Assembly (NCBI GenBank): GCA_002102555.1
Contig: MCFL01000007.1
Location: 248,001-312,000 of the forward strand
Direction: 5' to 3'
Length of the DNA: 64,000 nt
Source: Catenaria anguillulae PL171
Taxonomy: Eukaryota; Blastocladiomycota; Blastocladiomycetes; Blastocladiales; Catenariaceae
The position numbers and the translations under genes are program-made. The notes under the pieces were generated by a model. That model did not search any database. It saw nothing but the letters and a program-made list of their open reading frames with translations, and had not been told where the DNA came from. Position 1 is the stretch's first letter. Each line of letters opens with the position of its first letter. Positions 27,835-38,445 of the stretch are shown here, in pieces.

Positions 27835-30408
27835 ATGTATCTCCGGGGCCCGCCCATTTCCGCCGTGACCTCGACCCTCATCCGCCGCCTTGCACCCTCG
27901 CTTGCTCATCGACCAGCAGCAGCAGCGCTCACCAGCACCCAACTCCATCGCCACTTGCGTTCATTCACCACAACAATCACCATGTCTGCATCCACTGCTC
28001 CCGCTACGCCGCCACCTTCGGCCACCGTCAAGGGCGGATCGGGTCGCCAAGCGCCCTGGCACGCTCCCGAGCCCGACACTTCGGTGCCCGTGCTCAAGCT
28101 TTTCAACACCTTGACCCGCAAAAAGGAAGTCTTTGTGCCGACCAAGGGCCGCCGCGTCACCTGGTACAACTGCGGGCCGACCGTCTACGACTCTGCCCAC
28201 ATTGGCCACGCCCGGCTGTACTTGTCGGTGGACGTGATGCGCCGTGTGCTCGAGGAATACTTCAACCTCGACGTCCAGCTCATCATGAACATCACCGACA
28301 TTGATGACAAGATCATCTTGCGTGCCCGGCAATCGCACTTGTTTGAGCAATTTGCGGACCGTCACCGCGCCGCAGGCAAGGGATTGACCAAGGAGGTGGT
28401 GGACGAGATTTTCGAGTTTTGGAAGAACCACGTTGCTCGTGCGTTTGGCGATACCGCCGCCGAAACCTGGGCCGATTTCCACGCCAAGAACAAGGGCCTC
28501 GACACGGGAGACTTGGTGGCCGACTACAAGCGCAACCTCAAGCTGTTGCAAGCCGCCTCTGCCTGGGATGCCATCCAGGCCAACCCGGTTCCGGGCAATG
28601 CCGACGCACTCAGCGCCGTCCTCGAAGCCTCCCGCGAAATCTTAGGCCCGGCACTCGATGCCGCTCTCGGCCACACTGTTTCCGATCACGAAATCTTCCG
28701 CAACCTGGCTGCCTTTTGGGAAAACGACTTTATGCAAGACATGGAAGCGCTCGGCGTTCGCCCCGCCGATGTTTTGACCCGCGTGTCCGAGTTTGTGCCG
28801 GAGATTGTCGAGTTTGTCGAAAAGATCATCAAGAACGGGTATGCATACGAGGCCGACGGATCCGTTTACTTTGACACTCGTGCGTTCCATGCCAACCCGA
28901 ACCACCATTACGCCAAGCTCGAGCCCTGGTCCGCCAATTCCGAGGCATTGGTTGCCGAGGGTGAGGGCGACTTGTCGACCAACTTGACCCGGCAAAAGCG
29001 CTCGCCCGCCGATTTTGCGCTGTGGAAGGCCAGTAAGCCCGGAGAGCCCGCGTGGCCCAGTCCGTGGGGCCCCGGTCGCCCTGGATGGCACATTGAGTGC
29101 AGTGTGATGGCATCGGCCGTGGTGGGTGACAAGCTCGATATTCACACGGGTGGCGAGGATTTGGCGTTCCCGCATCACGACAACGAGCTCGCGCAATCCG
29201 AGGCGCATTTCGGCTGCAAGCAATGGGTCAACTACTTTATGCACGTCGGCCACTTGCACGTCGAGGGCCAAAAGATGTCCAAGTCGCTCAAGAACTTTAC
29301 CACCATTAAGGAGGCACTTCAGCAGCACAAAGCCAGTACGTTGCGCATGATGTATTTGCAACAACACTGGATCAACACCATGGACTTTAAGGCGGCAACT
29401 GCGGCCGAGGCCATGGCGGCCGAAACCTCGTTGCGCAACTTTGCCACCAACGTGCGCGCCATTTTGGCCGACTTGCGTGCCAACCCGCCCAAGTTTACGG
29501 CTCGCCACGATTTCCGTCAAGGCCTGGAATCGACCTTGTTTGAGCAGCTCCAAGACGCGCAAGCCAAGGTGCACGCCGGATTGTGCGACAATGTCAACAC
29601 GCCCGTGGCCGTGGACGCCATCCTCGACCTTGTTTCCAAGTCTAACGTCTACTTGCGTCAAATCGCGGCCGCCGGCTTGGCGCCCAACCCAAACTTGTTG
29701 GCCAAGGTGGCGCGGTACGTGACGCGCATGACCAAGATCTTTGGATTGACGGATCCGGGAGCCGATATTGGCTACGGGTTTACCGACTCGTCTGCCGCCG
29801 GTGGTGATGCCGGTGCCTCGTCCAAGGAGGAAGTTGCCATGCCCTACCTGCAAGTCTTGTCCAAGTTCCGCGACGAGGTGCGCACCATGGCTCGCTCGGC
29901 CACCAAGGACGCCGGTGTGTCCGCCAAGGACTTGCTGCAAGTGTGCGACTCGTTGCGCGATGTGCAATTGGCTGATTTGGGCGTAGTTCTCGACGACCGT
30001 GACGACGGCCGTGCGCTCGTCAAGTTTGTCGATGCGTCCGTGCTGCGCGCCGAGCGCGAGGAAAAGCTCAAGCGCGAGCAGGCCAAGGCGGCCGCCAAGG
30101 CCGAGACGTTGCGCAAGAATGCCGTCAAGAAGCTTGAGCGCCTGTACCGTGGCCGTGAGGATCCCAAGGTCATGTTCCGTGAGGGTGGGTCGGCCGCGGG
30201 TGATTTCGGGCAGTGGGATTCCGAGGGCTTGCCCACGCATGATGCCAAGGGCGAGGAGTTGCCCAAGTCGCGCAAGAAGAAGGTGGCAAAGGAGTATGAT
30301 GCCCAAAAGAAGCTGCACGAGGAGTTTTTGGCAGCCGACAAGGAGGGCATTGATTGGGAGCCGTTGAAGGAAGAGTGGAATGCCCAAGGCAAGGCGTGGG
30401 ATGTGTAA
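27835..30408 (+). CDS. CRS1: cysteinyl-tRNA synthetase, probably dual-targeted
   Basis: A single exon. From ATG 27835 the product is 857 residues; from a second in-frame ATG at 27982 (context ACCATGTC) it is 808. The 49-residue extension is rich in Arg, Ser, Thr and Ala with almost no acids (TSTLIRRLAPSLAHRP; HRHLRSFTTT), a typical mitochondrial presequence. The body carries the zinc-site Cys in WYNCGPTVYD, the HIGH motif (HIGHARLY), ECSVMASAVVG, HTGGEDLAFPHHDNE and KMSKSLKNF. It ligates Cys to tRNA-Cys. A Lys/Ala-rich helical C-terminus, seen in eukaryotic CysRS, is present. Two starts offer mitochondrial and cytosolic forms from one gene. No frame breaks are present. Confidence 0.95.
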   Translation: MYLRGPPISAVTSTLIRRLAPSLAHRPAAAALTSTQLHRHLRSFTTTITMSASTAPATPPPSATVKGGSGRQAPWHAPEPDTSVPVLKLFNTLTRKKEVFVPTKGRRVTWYNCGPTVYDSAHIGHARLYLSVDVMRRVLEEYFNLDVQLIMNITDIDDKIILRARQSHLFEQFADRHRAAGKGLTKEVVDEIFEFWKNHVARAFGDTAAETWADFHAKNKGLDTGDLVADYKRNLKLLQAASAWDAIQANPVPGNADALSAVLEASREILGPALDAALGHTVSDHEIFRNLAAFWENDFMQDMEALGVRPADVLTRVSEFVPEIVEFVEKIIKNGYAYEADGSVYFDTRAFHANPNHHYAKLEPWSANSEALVAEGEGDLSTNLTRQKRSPADFALWKASKPGEPAWPSPWGPGRPGWHIECSVMASAVVGDKLDIHTGGEDLAFPHHDNELAQSEAHFGCKQWVNYFMHVGHLHVEGQKMSKSLKNFTTIKEALQQHKASTLRMMYLQQHWINTMDFKAATAAEAMAAETSLRNFATNVRAILADLRANPPKFTARHDFRQGLESTLFEQLQDAQAKVHAGLCDNVNTPVAVDAILDLVSKSNVYLRQIAAAGLAPNPNLLAKVARYVTRMTKIFGLTDPGADIGYGFTDSSAAGGDAGASSKEEVAMPYLQVLSKFRDEVRTMARSATKDAGVSAKDLLQVCDSLRDVQLADLGVVLDDRDDGRALVKFVDASVLRAEREEKLKREQAKAAAKAETLRKNAVKKLERLYRGREDPKVMFREGGSAAGDFGQWDSEGLPTHDAKGEELPKSRKKKVAKEYDAQKKLHEEFLAADKEGIDWEPLKEEWNAQGKAWDV

Positions 30409-30731
30409 GTAGCTGTGTTGTCATCGTTGACCCCTTACTATCGTGTTCAGCTTCATGTATTTTTGCTAGAGATCGTGCTCATGTCCGAGTCACAATTGAG
30501 CCAGCGAAGAGGAAGTGAGAAAAAGAGAAACACTAAATTACAGCAAGAGACACAGATGGGTAAGGGACGGAGCAGTTCAACAGACTCACTGTTGCGAGCC
30601 AAGGAAGTAAGCGAAATAGAATGTACATAACGGAAATACACTTATCGGAATGAGGAGACAACTCTTGAACTTGGAATGCGTCATAGCTCTCAGTTTGCCG
30701 CCTTGCACTCCTTAGGTCGTGCCATGACCGC

Positions 30732-31328
30732 TCAATGATTAAGTCCTTGATTGATTGAAAACCCCTTGCACGAAATCAACTCGACATCCATGTTCACCAC
30801 GCCCACGTACGATGCTGCCGTAACGTACTCGCGCCAGCACCCCCAAAACTCGTCCCTGTGCGAGGAATTGCCTGTACCATCGTTGATACATGCCCCACAA
30901 TGGAACCCAAGAAGCAACCCTCGAATAATTGGCCAATCGCTGGCCGCGACATGACTCTTGAGTGCCCCGACAATGACTTTGGCCATTTCGGCGGTCTTCG
31001 TGCGACTGGAGAACGGATGCCGAGTCCCAAACACGTCTTCGAATTCGAATGCCGTGTTGGCCGGTTCGAGAGCTCCAATGGGAAAGAGGGGTGCGGTTCG
31101 TGTACCGTTGCAGTACGCGTAAAGAAACTCCAATCTGCCCGCGACATGATTGGTGTTGTTGCGCCGCAGGTTGCGGAGCTGGCGCCCGAGCTTGCCTCCA
31201 CGGGCGACTTTGGCTCGGGTCAGTACGACGGACCGCGAGCGCCAGTCTTCCACATTTGCAGTATACCGTCCCGGATAATGGTGCCAGGCTTGCACATTTC
31301 GGCGCGACCTGGCCTTGGCGACGGTCAT
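30732..31328 (-). CDS. hypothetical protein
   Basis: An ATG frame of 198 residues (MTVAKARSRRNVQAWHHYPG) with protein-like composition to a TGA at 30732. It starts basic (KLGRQLRNLRRNN), continues with EFLYAYCNGT, FEFEDVFGTRHPF, EMAKVIVGALKSHV and IIRGLLLGFHCGAC, and ends in a Cys- and hydrophobic-rich segment. There are no clear membrane spans or known motifs. The frame stays open above the ATG without a better start. It sits between CysRS (+) and the M1 aminopeptidase (-). I do not recognise it; it could be lineage-specific. Confidence 0.5.
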   Translation of the reverse strand: MTVAKARSRRNVQAWHHYPGRYTANVEDWRSRSVVLTRAKVARGGKLGRQLRNLRRNNTNHVAGRLEFLYAYCNGTRTAPLFPIGALEPANTAFEFEDVFGTRHPFSSRTKTAEMAKVIVGALKSHVAASDWPIIRGLLLGFHCGACINDGTGNSSHRDEFWGCWREYVTAASYVGVVNMDVELISCKGFSINQGLNH

Positions 31329-31615
31329 GACCAAGGAAGGTGCCGACAGAGCAGTGTAGGAGACATTGCACAAGGTCAGTCGGCGGGGCCTTCGCGCGTA
31401 CGAACACGTGGGACGAGAGCATAGACACACAAGTGGTCACTCAAACGAGCGGCGAGTATACATTATGTATATCATTCCAAATCAGAGGGTTGGCAGTTTC
31501 GAATTGCATTGAAAGAGACATTTTCTCATTTTACACAAGTCGGTTCCTCCTCAACGAGCAACAAAAGCAAGATCAAACAACAAACATAATCAATCTCACA
31601 GTTACCCACTATGAC

Positions 31616-34600
31616 TTACTGCTTGGCAGCTTCCTTCTCCTTTTCGGCCTTGTCGGCAGCCTCTTTGACCTGCTTCTCCAAATCGTCCTTGGACATCCAC
31701 TTGCTCTCAACCTCCCTGACCTGCTTCTCCAACTCCTCAACGCGCTTGGTCAACTTGGCGACCTCGGGGACCGCCTTTGACCCAGCGGCGCGCGCGCCAC
31801 GAATGTGCCTCTTCAATCAGGGTGATCCTGCTCGGCGTGCAACACAAGCGCCGCCTCCATGGCGGATGCATGCTGTGCAGCCAACCCGTACGCCACATTC
31901 TTGAGCGCGCCATAGGCAACGCCGCGCGGGCGGAAGTGCTTGGTGTACGTGAGTCCTTCAGCAAGGGTTTCAGCAAGCTCGCGCGCGAGCGGCTCGGGGA
32001 CCCAGTGGGACGCGGCAGACAGGGCAGACAAGGACCCAGACACGAGACCATGAGGCACGTCGGCGTTGATGACAACCTTGTGAATGGCGAGCAGGTCGCG
32101 TGCAGCTTGCTCGGTGCGGAATCGGGCCAACGCGCCCTGGGCGGCGGCTTGCACCATGGACCTGTAGTCCTTGACGCCGTCGGGGAATTGGCCAGCGGCA
32201 TGGGCCTTGACGTACTCATAATCGGCAGCATCGCGTTGCGTGGCGAGTGCAACGAGCAAGTTGGCGCGCTGGCGGTACGTCAAGTTGGCCGAGGCATCGT
32301 GCAACAAGCGCTTGGCAAACGCGTGCACCTTGGTGTGCTTGAACTGCAAGCGCGTGAAGATGGCCGTGCGGGCAACGTCGTTTGTTTCTTGCTCGGCAAG
32401 CGCAACGAGCAAGTCGACGGCAGGGGCGTGGCGCAGGCCAGCGAGCGCGCCGGCAATCTTGGAACGGACTTGCGGCATGGGCTCGGCAAGGGCAATGGGC
32501 GACACCTTGCGCAGGGTGAAGAAGTCGGCTTCCTTCAACAGGGCGCGGTACGCGCGCACGCGGTTGACGGGATCGCGGGCAGACTTGGCCGTGGCAAGCA
32601 AAATGTCAAAGCTGGGCTTGAAGGGCTCGGCAAAGTCAAACACTTGGAAACCATCAGGATCCACCTCAATGTGCACGGGCTTGGCACCCGTGTGGATGGC
32701 GGCCGTGGTCTTGGCAACGGTGCCGTCAAACGAGGCCACAGTGCGATGGATCTTGCCGTCCTCGGTCACAAACTCGACTGGGATGTCGAGGGCAAAGATG
32801 GGGATGTTGTTGGACGGGTCGGCTGGGTTTGCTCAAGCGTGATGTGAGACACCTTGCGCTCTGCATCGTATTCGTACTTGGCCTTGATCTTGGGGAAGCC
32901 CTTGGAGTGGAACCATTGATCAAAGAACTGGGTGAGGTTGAGACCCGAAAACTCTTCCAAGACCTTTCGGAAATCGTCTGTCTCGACATTCTTGCCCGTG
33001 AAACGACGGACGTATTCGCCGACGGCGGTGAAGAAGACGTCGTCGCCAAGGAGGCCGCGGAGAGCGTGAATGCGCACGGCCCACCAGGGTAGGTGTGCAT
33101 GTCAAACTGTGCAACAAGCGACGAGAGCGGATGAGCGATCTAGTGCTGGGATATCGTTGCGCAGAAAGGGGGGTGGGCGCATACCATGCTCCACGAATGG
33201 TCGTAACGCTTGCTGACGATCGGGCGCATGTACGAACCGGTCTCGGAGATGTACGACTCGAGGTCGTCGAAGCGGTACATGCGACCAGCGGCTGCACCCT
33301 CGGTATCCTCAATCCACAAGGACTCGCAGTACGTGGCCCAACTCTCCTTTTGCCAAGCATTCTCAAAGTGACGGATCACGGTCATGTCGCCGAACCAAGT
33401 GTGGCCTAGAGGGGAGAAAAGGACGCAGCAGATAAGGGGGTGAGAAAGGTGGAAAAAATGACCACCAGAAAGTGTCCGACGTACCCAGCTCGTGCACGTT
33501 GACGATGGCCATGAAATGGCCGAGATCGCGGATGGCAATTTCGTCGCAGGGAAGAAAATCTCCCCAGGAAACCAACGAAATGTTCTCCATAGCACCACCA
33601 ACAAACGGGGAGCAGAACTAAAACACGAATATTCGTCAGCCCCATTCACCACAGGGCTCAAAATGGGGGGAAAAAAACCTACCTGGTAGTACTTTGGCCA
33701 GGGCAACGGCGTGTTGAGCTTATCGCTGAGCCACTCAATCATGGCGGGCGTATCCTTGAGGACCGCTTAATGTCCTCGGCCTTCATGTGCTTGGCGCCAA
33801 AGTAACGAATGGGCACATGGCGGCCAGCGGCGAGTTTGGCGGGACGATCCTCGATCGAGACAAAGTCACCGACAGCAAGGCACAAGAGGTACGAAGGGCA
33901 AGGGAAGTCGAGCTCGTAAATGGTCGTCTTGAGATCGCCATCAACGGTCGAGCCACGGAGCTGCCCGTTGGCAACGGCTTCAAAGGCGGCGGGGGCAGTC
34001 AAGCGGAAAGTGAGCTTGGTGCGGACGGCGGGCACGTCGACGCAAGGAAGCCAGTAACGGGCACGCTCAGTCTATCAAGAGTATGAAGGAAAGGAGAGGA
34101 AAAATGCGAGTTAGCGTCACTTGGAACCAACGCACATCCAACAAAAAAAAAAAAAAAAGATTTAACAGTGAGGTGAGGGCACATACCTCATGATCAGTCA
34201 CAACATAAGTGCCGTTGGACGGGTAATCCAACGAGGGAATGTTGAAGAACAAACCCGAGGTCGGGCGCTCAACAGAGTAGGTGACGGTGATCTTGCGCTC
34301 CTCGCCCTTGGTAAATGCCTTTGACCACACAATGTGGATCTCCTTGCCTGTGTACTCGAACGACTCGATGCCGTCGCCAGCAACTTGGACATCCTCAAAC
34401 GCAACGGCATTCAAGGTGAGCGACTTTGCGAGCGCCGCAAGCGTCGAGTTGCACTTGATGGTGTGCGTCACGTTGCCAACAATGGACCCGCGCTCGAAAT
34501 CAAACTTGATGGCAATGTCCATGTGGACGGGCTCGAGGGCGTGGTTGGGCGCATACTGCTTGACGGCAGAGGGCTCAGCAAAGCCCTCGAGGTCGTTAAA

Positions 34601-34711
34601 GTCGGCCTTGGAGCCTTCCGGAGCGGCCGTGAAGGCAGCAGATGTGTAGTCGCCGACGGCGGCTTCGGCGCGGACATGAGCGCACGAGGCGTGGTGGTGG
34701 TTGCAGGGCAT
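31616..34711 (-). CDS. M1-family zinc aminopeptidase, frame broken several times
   Basis: Five exons, 34711-34187, 34071-33683, 33617-33485, 33405-33185 and 33106-31616, with standard splice sites. It has the M1 layout: beta-rich N domain (GLFFNIPSLDYP; TERARYWLPCVDVP), exopeptidase motif GGAMENI (usually GAMEN), zinc motif HELGH with the third ligand Glu 18 residues later in QKESWATY, a Tyr/Gly region before IHALRGLLGDDVFF, the FDQWFHSKGFP segment and a helical C domain. The product trims N-terminal residues from peptides. Frame oddities: one base seems lost near 33763, 33080 and 32820. Near the C-terminus (31788-31822) the frame moves again before a Lys/Glu coiled coil (KLTKRVEELEKQVREVE) that probably belongs to it. 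Between breaks the frames are clean. Assembly errors are the simplest cause; real decay cannot be excluded. Confidence 0.82.
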
Positions 34712-35659
34712 GGCGAAGGGAGTGGATGTGTGGAACAGCCGGGTGCTTTGGTGGCCGATCGGCAGTAGATGAGAGAGAGGGGACGGGTGCGAGGCGATGC
34801 CGCGGTTTTGACCAACGGCGATGCAGGCGTGGCCGCCAACTTCGATTGACGTGGTGGAAACACCTGGCGTCGGGCTCCCAAGGCGGAGAGACGTGTTGGG
34901 AACAAGTCATGACGAGTTTTGAAACGCAAGTCCCGGCAGTGGGTCCGATCATTGGCCCGGTCAGACGCCGTCCCCATTCCCTGCGTCAATGCGGTGCTGG
35001 CAGATGGCTGACGGTACACACTGGAAACCGCCCGAGCCAATGTCTGCAATGGCGGACCGCTGGGAATGCTGCTGGCGACTCGGTACCCTCTCAAGCGACT
35101 GGCGAGAATCATTGTTGCTTTTATTCGTGTCCGGGCTGGCTGCTGCTCCAGATATGGGCCGAAGTCGAGTCTACTTTATCACCCAGTTGCTCTTCACAAA
35201 TCAAGAAAGCAACACGCTCATGACGCTGAGTACGAACCTAGAATGATGTCTCACCGACGAGCCAAAGGCGAGAGAGAGATTGCGTTTGGCCGAGATGCCT
35301 CAGCTCGAGCCACAAAACCGGCACGATCGCATTCAAGTTTTCGTGGTGGGAACTGGTAAGGAGCCTGATGGGTTCAATCGACAGCAGGGCGTGCCATGTA
35401 TACTCTTGGTAAATAAATAAAATCGGAGTCAACAAAATAAATATTAATAACAACAGACGAAGGAAAGATGTAGGAGGTGTAGGCAGGAGAGAGCAGGGGT
35501 TGCCGCGAGTAGGAACGATACGAGGAGGGACCAGCCAGCGTCAGGCATGAAGGGAGAACACACAACCAGAGAAAGGGGGGGGTAATAATCAAGAACCAAA
35601 TAGGCAAGGAGAACGGGTGCGTAATGTACGATCGGGGAGGAAGCAAGCAACAAATCACT
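34712..35659. other. intergenic region, 948 nt
   Basis: Promoter side of the aminopeptidase and 3' side of the peroxiredoxin gene. The part near 35400-35650 is AT-rich and probably 3' UTR. No gene or RNA recognised. Confidence 0.35.
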
Positions 35660-37136
35660 TTATTGCTGAGGGTTGGCCTTGGCCACCTCAAGCGCAAGCT
35701 TTGTTGAATCAGCCGGCTTGACGCCAATCACGGCCTTGATGAGCTTACCGCCCTTGCCAAACACCCAGTGTGACCGCTCAATCTTGTCGCCGGCCTTGCC
35801 CGCACCCAACTTGGCAATGGCGCCACCCTTGCCCTTGGTGTCGCACAGCAAGGGTATGTGAAGTTTTGCTTCTCGCGCCAGTTCTTTTGCGGGGTCGGGT
35901 TGTCGTACGAGATGCCGTAGATGGAGTAGCCGGCGGCGGCAAAGTCGGCGGCGTGGTCGCGGAAGGTACACGCTTGGTGGGTGCAGCCGGGTGTGTCTAG
36001 ATGAGGGACGATGGGGCAGGGTTAGCGGGAAACATAGTGTAGGTGCGAATGGACATGGAGCGGGAGAATGGAAGAGTGACACGTACTGGCCTTGGGGTAG
36101 GCAAACAACACCACACCGTTGTCCTTTGCCAAGTCGGCAAGGTTGTGCTCGTTGCCGTCTTGGTCCTTGACGGTCACGGCAGGCAGCGATGTGGCCGGGG
36201 AAGACGACGACGCGGAAGCAGCAGGTGCGGCGGGCTTGGGCGACATGGGCTTTGCGCCACTGACGGGCGACTTGACGGGCGACGACGGCTTCTTGGGTGT
36301 GGGCGAATCATCCACCTCCTCGTCCTGCTCGGCGGCGGCGGCTGTGGCACTTGACGTGTTGACGGCAGCAGGCTTTGGTGCGGCAGCAGCCTTGGCCTTC
36401 TTTGGAGCAGGAGCAGGCTTCGCGGCCTCCTCATCACTCTCCTCGTCCTCGTCCTCATCCTCGGACGACTCGATCGGCAACCCACGGGCCTTTGCGCGCT
36501 CCAGCCGCGCAGCGTGCGTCTTTGCCTTGAGCTCGGCGGCCGCGGCCTTTTGCGCCTCCTCAGAAGCTTGACTTGCTCCTTTTGCAAGCGCGCGCGCGTG
36601 GATGCGGCAGACGGGCGCTTCTTCTTTGGCTCCTCCTCGGCAGCGGCCGCCTTCTTGGCGCCCTTCTTGGCGGCAGTCGCGGACTTGGTCTTTGACGCAG
36701 ACGCGGTTGACTTCTTGGTCGTCGCGGCCTTCTTGGCAGTCGCTGTCTTGGTCGTCGCAGCCTTCTTGGTCGTCGCTGTTGTCTTCTTGGTCGTCGCGGC
36801 CGTTGCCTTCTTGGTCGTTGCCTTCTTCTTTGCCGACGCTGCGACAGCCTTGGTGGCCTTTGCCTTGGTATCTGCCTTCATGGCCTTGGTCGCTGGCTTC
36901 TTGGGGGACACAGCCGCAGCCTTCTTCTTGCCCTTGGTAGCGGCCGCCTTCTTGGTGGCAGGCTCAGCCGCCGCGGCGGTTTTGCGCTTCTTGGCGGGCT
37001 GATCGGCCTCGGCGTTGGTGGGCGCCGCGGAACGCTTCTTACCGGCAGCAGTCGTGGTCGCGGCAGCGGCGGCCTTGGTGGCCTTTGGCTTGCCTGCGGA
37101 GGCAGTGGCGGTCGTCGAGGTCTTCTTGGGAGCCAT
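35660..37136 (-). CDS. DOT5: PrxQ/Dot5-like peroxiredoxin with H1-like tail
   Basis: Two exons, 37136-36087 and 35996-35660. The first 190 residues are almost entirely Lys, Ala, Thr and Ser (KKATTKKATAATTKKTT and similar, with KKRK and PKKP clusters), like a histone H1 C-terminal tail. An acidic stretch (ESSEDEDEDEES) and a Pro/Ser linker follow. The catalytic domain has VTVKDQDGNEHNL, FAYPKA, then peroxidatic Cys and resolving Cys spaced as CTHQAC (the C-x4-C of PrxQ/BCP), RDHAADF, YPLLCDTKG and SHWVFGKGGK. It would reduce peroxides in the nucleus, as yeast Dot5 does; binding to DNA by the tail is inference. Two single bases appear lost, near 36567 (before SEEAQKAAA) and near 35852 (in YPLLCD), both in short runs; the sequence on each side is otherwise normal. 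Confidence 0.82.
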
Positions 37137-38445
37137 TGTACGTGGTTGAATGGTTCTGTGCAGTTCAAGGACTTGCTGTTTACCGGAGGGTGAGTTTGGT
37201 GTTCGTGTGAGCAATGGCGACGATGAGTTGATGTGAGCGACCACAATCTTGCGGTGCTGGTGGCCACGGCGACGGCGTCAGGGCCAGGACGGAGGCGAGT
37301 GGCAGGACTCTCAATGAATCAGCAAGTGACGCTGGGAACGCTGATGAATGTTGCAATCCGATGGACATTACCACGACCAAAGCGTCAAATGAACTCGGAT
37401 CGTCGGCAGTGTTGGTGATGCTGGTCGCCAATTTTGGCATCCGTGCGTATTGATTGATGACGGATTGGTGCATCGCTTGTTTCGCAAGGCATTCGGATTC
37501 ATTGAGACCGGTGGGTGTGGTGCGAAACAACGATGGTTCCGGGTATGGTCCTGGGATGGCGATCTGGCAGGCCGAACCGCGTGTGGTGAATTCGAGGGGG
37601 AAAACGCACATACCTTTCAGGAATAGTATGCAGCAAAGAATGACTGACAAGATGAGCCTGATTACAGACTTTAACTGGGCGGTGGAAAGCGTTCAAGAAC
37701 AGGTCCGAGACGGGCGCGAGAGAAGATGACGGCTGCAGGGGTGTTGCGCGCTTTTGAACATTTCCCGCCATCCATCAGATCCAGTCAACGTTGGCTGGCC
37801 GACGGGGCCAACTCATTGTGAGACACCATGTCAGAAATTGCCGGATCGCCTCGAAGATTATTGGTGCATCTGCTTCAGTAGCTTCTTGGCGATTTTTTTG
37901 GTTGGCTCAGGGTCTTGAGTTTGACTCATCACCATATCGGTCATGTAACAATGAGGTCGGCGATGTGCAGTTGTGATTGAGCGGCCGGCACGCAGGCTGC
38001 CTACGGCGACCTTGTGCGCCATGTAGCCACTCCAGAGATTTGGTCCATATGGCATTTTTTTTCAAGGATCATGCGATGGATGACAGGTCAATTCGGCAGT
38101 ATGTATACCGGAGACATGCCAAGTCAGCCCGCTTTCTCTTGCATCGACCACACGAACGCGTTCGCACACGAGCGACGCGTCCTGCCCACCACCATCACGT
38201 GCAAGAAGCAAGACACGTGCCGAGTGAGCTCACGTGCAACCCGGTCGGCACGTGCCCAACGGAACCAAGGTCACTTTGAGTGCCGTATTCTCGCCTGGGT
38301 ATTCATTTTCTCGAGCAGCAAAGGAGCAGTACCAACATGGATTTGACCTCTTCATTGTCCTGGCAGTGGCGCGAGGCGAATTGAATTCGTGCAATCAACA
38401 CAGAGTAGGTGTTGTCATTGGCGCCAAGATGCAAGTCAATGTGTG
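37137..38445. other. intergenic region, 1.3 kb
   Basis: Upstream of the peroxiredoxin start and downstream of the formyltransferase stop. No convincing gene. It contains the CACGTGC cluster at 38196-38255. Confidence 0.4.
38196..38255. promoter_or_regulatory. four phased CACGTGC (E-box) sites
   Basis: CACGTGC occurs at 38196-38202, 38214-38220, 38231-38237 and 38249-38255: starts are 18, 17 and 18 bp apart, all in one orientation. CACGTG is the core bound by bHLH regulators of the Cbf1/Pho4/USF type. The cluster lies about 1.06 kb upstream of the peroxiredoxin start and just beyond the end of the formyltransferase gene. Which gene it serves is not shown by the sequence. Confidence 0.55.

Noticed and set aside
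28642-30387. 581-codon open frame on the minus strand inside CysRS
   Set aside because: Its composition (Leu, Gly, Val, His, Gln) is that of an antisense shadow of strongly G/C-ending codons; the sense strand has full CysRS motifs.
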